16,922 nucleotides of DNA. Source: Paenalcaligenes sp021793095 (GTDB lineage Bacteria; Pseudomonadota; Gammaproteobacteria; Burkholderiales; Burkholderiaceae_B). The number at the start of each line of letters is the position of its first letter. Position 1 is the first letter of the stretch. The notes under the pieces are model-generated. The model was not told where the DNA came from and did not search any database. It saw only the letters and a list, made by a program, of their open reading frames with translations. Positions 12,327 through 16,922 of this stretch are shown here, in pieces. The stretch is taken from positions 1 to 16,922 of the forward strand of contig DAHVQS010000041.1 of the NCBI GenBank assembly GCA_027317645.1, in the 5' to 3' direction. The position numbers and the translations under genes were made by a program.

Positions 12327-14702
12327 TTATTTACCCTCTAAAAAAGATTTGAGCTTGTCGGCACGGCTAGGATGACGCAACTTGCGCAGTGCCTTAGCTT
12401 CTATTTGGCGTATCCGCTCTCGAGTGACATCAAACTGCTTGCCCACTTCTTCGAGGGTTTGGTCTGTGCTCATCTCAATGCCGAAACGCATCCGCAGGAC
12501 TTTTGCCTCACGGGGCGTCAAAGAGTCTAAGACCTCTTTAACAATATCCTGCATTGAGCCATGCAACGCAGTATCCATTGGAGATGCCGTATTGACATCC
12601 TCGATGAAATCGCCGAGATGTGAATCATCATCATCGCCGATTGGCGTCTCCATAGAGATTGGCTCTTTGGCAATTTTGAGGATTTTGCGCACACGATCTT
12701 CGGGCAAGTCCATCTTTTGCGCCAAGGTAGCTGGGTCAGGCTCCTCACCAGTTTCTTGTAGAATTTGGCGATTGATTCTGTTGAGCTTGTTGATGGTCTC
12801 AATCATATGTACCGGTATTCGAATGGTACGTGCCTGATCCGCAATTGAGCGCGTGATGGCCTGGCGTATCCACCAAGTCGCATAAGTCGAAAATTTGTAA
12901 CCGCGTCGGTACTCAAACTTATCGACTGCTTTCATGAGGCCAATATTGCCCTCTTGGATTAAATCCAAGAACTGCAAACCACGGTTGGTATATTTTTTGG
13001 CAATAGAAATCACCAAACGAAGGTTGGCCTCAGTCATATCACGCTTGGCTCGCGCAGCCTTGGCCTCACCCGACAACATGCGCTTGTAGGCATCTTTGAG
13101 ATCACCCAAGGGCAGGACCACATCCTTTTGGATTTCAATCAATTTACCCTGTAACTCTTGAATGGCCGGCACATAGCGCTCGAGATCCTCTTGATAAGGC
13201 GGATTTTTTTGTAGCTCAAGCTCGGCCCACTCTAATTCTGTTTCATTACCTGGGAAGCTCTTGATGAAATGAGAGCGTGGCATGCGGGCACGGTTAACAC
13301 AAATGTCGAGGATTTCCCGCTCGTATTTACGCACCTCGGCCACACGCTCACGCATCGTATCCGTGAGCTTTTCTACCATTCTGGCAGTAAAACGAATCCC
13401 CATAAATTCATCAAGGATGTTTTGCTTGGCCTCGATATAACCTGGACTGCGATATCCCTCGGACTCAAATGCAACACGCATTTTTTCAAACCAATCCTGG
13501 ATCACATCGAATTTTTTGAGTGCTTTTTCGTGCAGGTATTCGATTTGTGAGCTGCTCATCCCGCCTGCAGGGCCCTCTTCGCCGTCTTCGCTCTTGGCGC
13601 CTGCCCCGGCGTACTCTTCGCCCGTATCATCAATCAGGCCATCCACAACATCGTCGATGGGCATATTACCCTCACGGACCTCATTGATATAGGCCAAGAC
13701 CTCATTGACCGTCGTTGGACAAGCAGCGATGGCCATGACCATATCCTTGAGGCCCTCTTCGATACGCTTGGCAATTTCAATCTCGCCTTCGCGCGTCAAG
13801 AGCTCGACCGAGCCCATTTCACGCATATACATACGTACAGGGTCAGTGGTGCGGCCAAAATCAGAGTCCACTGTGGTCAGCGCAGCATCGGCCTCTTCGT
13901 CCACATCGTCATCAACCGCGGCCACCGGTGCATTGTCACTCATCAATAAGGTTTCAGCGTCTGGGGCCTGATCATAAACGGATATCCCCATATCACCGAA
14001 GGTCGTGATGATGCGCTCAATAGCATCAGCATCGACCAAATCATCGGGCAAGTGATCGTTAATCTCACCGTAGGTCAAATAACCTCGCTCTTTGCCGAGC
14101 TTAATCAGGGCCTTTAAGCGATTGCGGCGCGACTCTTGCTCTTCGGGCGTTAGTTGACCACGCCCCCCGAAGACATCGCGTCCACCCCCCGCACCACGTG
14201 CGGATTTCTTTGCACCGCGGCGGGCAGGTTGTGGCTCGGGGATGTCCTCTACCGAATCATCATCGATGAAGTCATCATCAAGATCATCGAAAGCGGTACT
14301 TTGAGCTGCCTTTTTAGCCGCTTTCTTAGCGGTGGCCTTTTTTGCCACTTTTTTAGCTGCTTTTGTTGCTGTTTTGGTGGCCTTTTTTGCCGCCTTTTTA
14401 GCAGTCGCCTGCTTGGCTGAAGCCTTTTTCGCAGCCGCTTTTTTAGCCACCTTTTTGGCGGCCTTTTTTGCCGCTTTCTTTGCTACTTTTTTGGCTGCTG
14501 CTTTTTTCGTCGCCTTTTTAGCTACCTTTTTAGCCGCTTTTTTAGCAGCCTTTTTGGCGGCAGGTTGAGCCTCTGTGCCCTGGACGGCTTCCTCGACTTG
14601 TGTAGACGTGCTTTTGTCGCCAGAAGCCTGAGCATAAGCGATGGTTGTTGCACGTGTAGTCGTAGTTGGTTTACCAGTCGATTGTGTCATATTGGATTCC
14701 AT
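12327..14702 (-). CDS. rpoD: RNA polymerase primary sigma factor (sigma-70) with Lys/Ala-rich tail
   Basis: This is the housekeeping sigma factor, which directs RNA polymerase to -35/-10 promoters. The protein is 791 residues against 613 in E. coli; the excess is mostly an N-terminal extension. A Lys/Ala-rich stretch (about 47-133, KKAAKK and KKVAKK units) is followed by an acidic patch DDLDDDFIDDD (139-149) and a basic Gly/Arg stretch. Region 1.1 spans about 190-275, region 1.2 begins TTDPVRMYMREMG (285-297), and a non-conserved region follows. Region 2 lies about 555-625 (GYKFSTYATWWIRQAITRS), region 3 about 627-710, and region 4 ends at RERIRQIEAKALRKLRHPSR (about 762-780). All core motifs are intact. 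The ATG at 14702 has little ribosome site; ATG 14690 (MTQSTG) has GGA seven bases upstream and may be the true start. It follows dnaG, as in the rpsU-dnaG-rpoD operon. Confidence 0.97.
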   Translation of the reverse strand: MESNMTQSTGKPTTTTRATTIAYAQASGDKSTSTQVEEAVQGTEAQPAAKKAAKKAAKKVAKKATKKAAAKKVAKKAAKKAAKKVAKKAAAKKASAKQATAKKAAKKATKTATKAAKKVAKKATAKKAAKKAAQSTAFDDLDDDFIDDDSVEDIPEPQPARRGAKKSARGAGGGRDVFGGRGQLTPEEQESRRNRLKALIKLGKERGYLTYGEINDHLPDDLVDADAIERIITTFGDMGISVYDQAPDAETLLMSDNAPVAAVDDDVDEEADAALTTVDSDFGRTTDPVRMYMREMGSVELLTREGEIEIAKRIEEGLKDMVMAIAACPTTVNEVLAYINEVREGNMPIDDVVDGLIDDTGEEYAGAGAKSEDGEEGPAGGMSSSQIEYLHEKALKKFDVIQDWFEKMRVAFESEGYRSPGYIEAKQNILDEFMGIRFTARMVEKLTDTMRERVAEVRKYEREILDICVNRARMPRSHFIKSFPGNETELEWAELELQKNPPYQEDLERYVPAIQELQGKLIEIQKDVVLPLGDLKDAYKRMLSGEAKAARAKRDMTEANLRLVISIAKKYTNRGLQFLDLIQEGNIGLMKAVDKFEYRRGYKFSTYATWWIRQAITRSIADQARTIRIPVHMIETINKLNRINRQILQETGEEPDPATLAQKMDLPEDRVRKILKIAKEPISMETPIGDDDDSHLGDFIEDVNTASPMDTALHGSMQDIVKEVLDSLTPREAKVLRMRFGIEMSTDQTLEEVGKQFDVTRERIRQIEAKALRKLRHPSRADKLKSFLEGK
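14320..14565 (-). repeat. Degenerate Lys/Ala codon repeat inside rpoD
   Basis: Imperfect tandem units code for KKAA, KKVA and KKAT blocks in the N-terminal tail of the sigma factor. The reverse strand is correspondingly rich in Phe/Ala/Leu codons and gives a long but spurious open frame. Such tracts often change length by slippage, so the copy number may vary between strains. Confidence 0.75.
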
Positions 14703-14711
14703 TGACGCTTG

Positions 14712-14729
14712 ACATATCCGCGGATATGT
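14712..14729. promoter_or_regulatory. Perfect 18-bp palindrome just before rpoD
   Basis: ACATATCCGCGGATATGT is fully self-complementary and lies 10 bp before the rpoD ATG at 14702 (22 bp before ATG 14690). Unbroken symmetry suggests a site for a dimeric DNA-binding protein. In RNA it could also fold as a 7-bp stem with a CGCG loop close to the ribosome site. A second, shorter repeat of similar arms (ACATA-TAC-TATGT) lies at 14937-14949. Confidence 0.55.
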
Positions 14730-14822
14730 AATGCAGGACAGTTAAATTTGGAAGCGTAACAAGTAAGACTAAGGGCGAAAGTACGTATGTAGGTTGTGTT
14801 AGTAGGATAACTGTATTTTCCC

Positions 14823-14831
14823 TGTGCATAA
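14823..14831 (-). promoter_or_regulatory. DnaA-box match in the dnaG-rpoD gap
   Basis: The minus strand reads TTATGCACA, a full match to the degenerate DnaA box TTATNCACA. It is a single copy, so it is not an origin. DnaA-linked control of rpoD is possible but unproven. Confidence 0.4.
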
Positions 14832-14887
14832 GGGCTAGCGCTAATCTAACGACCAGAGCCTAGGCATTGCATACTTTGCCAAACCAC

Positions 14888-14915
14888 CTCATTTTAAAAA
14901 AATGAGCGCTTTTTT
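14888..14915 (+). terminator. Terminator-like hairpin facing plus between dnaG and rpoD
   Basis: CTCATTTT (14888-14895) and AAAATGAG (14899-14906) pair perfectly around AAA, followed by CGC and six T (14910-14915). The T run is on the plus strand, opposite to both flanking genes. Read in the minus direction the stem has no T run after it, so it would at most attenuate dnaG to rpoD read-through. Confidence 0.5.
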
Positions 14916-14963
14916 GACCTTAGTGCTATTACTGATACATATACTATGTGTAGTTTACTTTAG

Positions 14964-16865
14964 TTAAATAGATGATGCAGTAGTCAGTTCGGCCAATCGG
15001 CGGGTCAAAAACTGATACCTTTGTCTTGTTTGATCTTCATGAATACCCCTAGCCAATAATTCGAGTTGCTCGGCCTTGATGCAATCAATTTCTACCCTCT
15101 TTAGAGCATCTACCCACTCTGCTCGTGGATCAGGTAATGGCCCATCTTGATCAGCCTCATGTGTGACCTGCTGTAGCTGTACACCCAGTTCACTATTAGG
15201 GTCAACTGCCTGGAGTAAAGCCCCTCCGTGCGCGCAGCCTGTGTCATTAATGAGCGAGATCAGCTCTTGTACATAGATTAGATGGGGGCTTTGAATGATA
15301 ATTTCAAGCTGTTCGGCATCAATCTCGGCGGCGAGCTCAGGAAAGGCGACCAATAAATGCAATAACCTTTTTGCTAATGGAACCACCTGTCGCGAGGCAT
15401 GTTGACGCCGCATCGGTGCTCTGCGCATTTGAGTGGCCGTGGTGCCCCCACGCTTTCCTTGTGGGAGAGGCGCTGTGTGTGATGCCGACTGCACGGGTGG
15501 CGCGCTGTCTATTGCAGCACTGCCTTGTGATACAGCGGTCTCGCGGGCATAACGGCCCCCCTGCTGACGCTCACGGTATTGTTCTATCTGCTGCTCAAGC
15601 TCTTCGATCGTCAAACGCACTTGCTGTGCAAAGGCCTGGCAAAGCTGTTTGCCATAGTTATTAGGCTCGAGCCGGGCCAAATAGGGAATGGCCTCGTGAA
15701 CACAAGCCGAACGCCCCTCTACTAAGTCCAGATCATGACGACGTGCCCATTCTTGTAAAAAGAACTCAGAAAAAACCTGTGCTTGAGCAATATGCTCTTT
15801 AAAGGCCGTAATACCATATTCACGTGCATACGAGTCGGGATCATGGCCTTGGGGCAGAAACATGAAATGCAAGGCCAAATCATCGCGCACCAAACTCAGT
15901 GCGTGCTCTAACGCCCGCCAAGCCGCCTGTTGACCGGCACGATCGGCATCAAAACAGAAAACTATTTTGTTTGTAAAGCGCGTTAGGCGCTGCAAATGCT
16001 GGCTGGTGGTGGCCGTACCCAATGTCGCGACGGCGTTGTGCATTCCTAGCTGCGCTAAGGCGACTACATCCATGTAGCCCTCAACCACCAAGGCATAACC
16101 CTCTTGGTGAATCCCTTGGCGAGACTCCCAAATCCCGTAAAGCTCATTGCTTTTGGAAAACAACTCGGTTTCTGGCGAGTTGAGGTATTTGGGCTCTCCG
16201 TCTGCAATCAGACGGCCTCCAAAACCAACAGTCACCCCGCGCTGATTGCGGATAGGGAAAATGACCCGACCCCGAAAACGATCGTAGCGACGGCCTTCTT
16301 TGCCCTCGGCGACCAAACCAGTCTGCAAGAGCTCTGCGCGCTGATAATTTTCAAATACGCGGGCCAATGCCTGCCATTCGTCAGGGGCCCAGCCCAAATC
16401 AAATTTCTGGATGGTTTCGGTGTTGATGCCGCGCTGGCGCAGATAATTGAGTGCCGGCCGAGATTGCCGTAATTGAGCTTGGTAGTATTGTTGTGCTTGG
16501 TGCAGAAAATGCTCGTGCAGCGTACGCACCTTTTGGCGCTCTTTTTCAATGCGCCTTTGCTCTGGACTTTTGGGCGACTGGGGCACCTGTAGCCCCACTT
16601 CTTGGGCCAAGGTGCGCACCGCCTCTGGAAAACTCACCCCCAGGTACTGTATATAAAAACTGATGGCGTTGCCGCTGACGCCACAGCCAAAGCAGTGATA
16701 AAACTGCTTGGTAGGACTGACTGTAAAAGAAGGTGTCTTTTCCCCATGGAAAGGACACAGACCGATTAGATTTGCCCCGCGCTTGCGTAACGAAACATGC
16801 CGACCAACAATGTCAGCAATATCTATTCGGGCAAGCAGATCTTGGACAAAAGACTCGGGTATCAA
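14964..16865 (-). CDS. dnaG: DNA primase
   Basis: This 633-residue enzyme makes the RNA primers for chromosome replication, acting with DnaB helicase at the fork. The N-terminal zinc site is Cys37, His40 (CPFH), Cys58 and Cys61 (HCFGC). The RNA-polymerase core has RFRGRVIFPI and GFGGR (214-218), then KYLNSPET (226-233). The Toprim metal residues are Glu262 in VEGYMD, Asp306 and Asp308 in FDADRAG, and Asp342/Asp344 in HDPDS. A low-complexity linker (about 450-490) separates these from the C-terminal DnaB-binding domain. The start is TTG 16865: an in-frame TAA lies 13 codons upstream with no ATG or GTG after it, and MIPESFVQDLLARID matches the usual primase N-terminus. No clear ribosome site precedes it. 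rpsU, the usual upstream neighbour, would be beyond the right edge. Confidence 0.97.
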   Translation of the reverse strand: MIPESFVQDLLARIDIADIVGRHVSLRKRGANLIGLCPFHGEKTPSFTVSPTKQFYHCFGCGVSGNAISFYIQYLGVSFPEAVRTLAQEVGLQVPQSPKSPEQRRIEKERQKVRTLHEHFLHQAQQYYQAQLRQSRPALNYLRQRGINTETIQKFDLGWAPDEWQALARVFENYQRAELLQTGLVAEGKEGRRYDRFRGRVIFPIRNQRGVTVGFGGRLIADGEPKYLNSPETELFSKSNELYGIWESRQGIHQEGYALVVEGYMDVVALAQLGMHNAVATLGTATTSQHLQRLTRFTNKIVFCFDADRAGQQAAWRALEHALSLVRDDLALHFMFLPQGHDPDSYAREYGITAFKEHIAQAQVFSEFFLQEWARRHDLDLVEGRSACVHEAIPYLARLEPNNYGKQLCQAFAQQVRLTIEELEQQIEQYRERQQGGRYARETAVSQGSAAIDSAPPVQSASHTAPLPQGKRGGTTATQMRRAPMRRQHASRQVVPLAKRLLHLLVAFPELAAEIDAEQLEIIIQSPHLIYVQELISLINDTGCAHGGALLQAVDPNSELGVQLQQVTHEADQDGPLPDPRAEWVDALKRVEIDCIKAEQLELLARGIHEDQTRQRYQFLTRRLAELTTASSI

Positions 16866-16922
16866 TATAGGCGGGGTGGCAACTGTTGACTGCGTAGGCG
16901 CTTATAGTGGCGTTTGATGGCA

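Noticed and set aside
12382..12837. 151-codon plus-strand frame
   Set aside because: It is antisense to the most conserved part of rpoD (regions 3-4) and is explained by codon bias there.
14332..14568. Plus-strand frame of Phe/Ala/Leu repeats that looks like a membrane protein
   Set aside because: It is the reverse complement of the Lys/Ala codon repeat in rpoD; its composition follows from that repeat and no ribosome site precedes it.
14709..14737. TTGACA at 14709-14714 as a plus-strand promoter
   Set aside because: The -35 is perfect, but the only -10-like hexamer (TGTAAT) is 12 bp away, too close; the TTGACA also partly overlaps the palindrome.

Overview
The window reads as chromosomal DNA of a betaproteobacterium, most probably of the order Burkholderiales and close to the family Alcaligenaceae. 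This is an inference from three things: a sigma-70 factor with a long lysine/alanine-rich N-terminal tail of the kind seen in Bordetella-like RpoD, an rRNA-operon leader whose boxA and downstream text resemble those of that group, and the dnaG-rpoD gene order. Base composition is about half GC by eye. I see no insertion sequence, integrase, CRISPR array or tRNA, so this is a core-genome neighbourhood with some accessory metabolism.

Layout. Positions 1-390 hold the promoter and leader region of an rRNA operon on the minus strand (tandem promoters, boxA); the 16S gene itself would lie just beyond the left edge. Next come prpF (minus) and acnA (plus), which share one divergent promoter region. 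acnA ends tail to tail against a FAD-dependent oxidoreductase, and its terminator hairpin lies inside the last codons of that gene. A short kinase-like gene runs divergently from the oxidoreductase. A shared terminator then separates it from two minus-strand genes: an HdeD-like membrane protein and, downstream of it, a baeRF3 (bacterial release-factor-like) protein with a near-consensus FNR/ANR site in front of it. A plus-strand methyltransferase and a minus-strand exported DUF4168 protein converge on one bidirectional terminator.

After about 400 bp of noncoding DNA comes tsdB-tsdA (minus), a coupled pair coding for a cytochrome c4-like electron acceptor and a diheme thiosulfate dehydrogenase. 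Together they would oxidise thiosulfate to tetrathionate in the periplasm and feed electrons to the respiratory chain. The right end is the dnaG-rpoD part of the macromolecular-synthesis operon (primase, then the main sigma factor). A 261-bp intergenic region between them carries a perfect 18-bp palindrome, a DnaA-box match and a terminator-like hairpin pointing the opposite way.

No wholly new system is obvious. The most unusual items are the control elements in the dnaG-rpoD gap, the kinase-like protein with an altered catalytic loop, the pairing of PrpF with an AcnA-type rather than AcnD-type aconitase, and the anaerobiosis-type operator before baeRF3. Start codons were revised from the longest reading frame for tsdA (GTG 11428), the DUF4168 gene (ATG 9942) and the kinase-like gene (ATG 5929).
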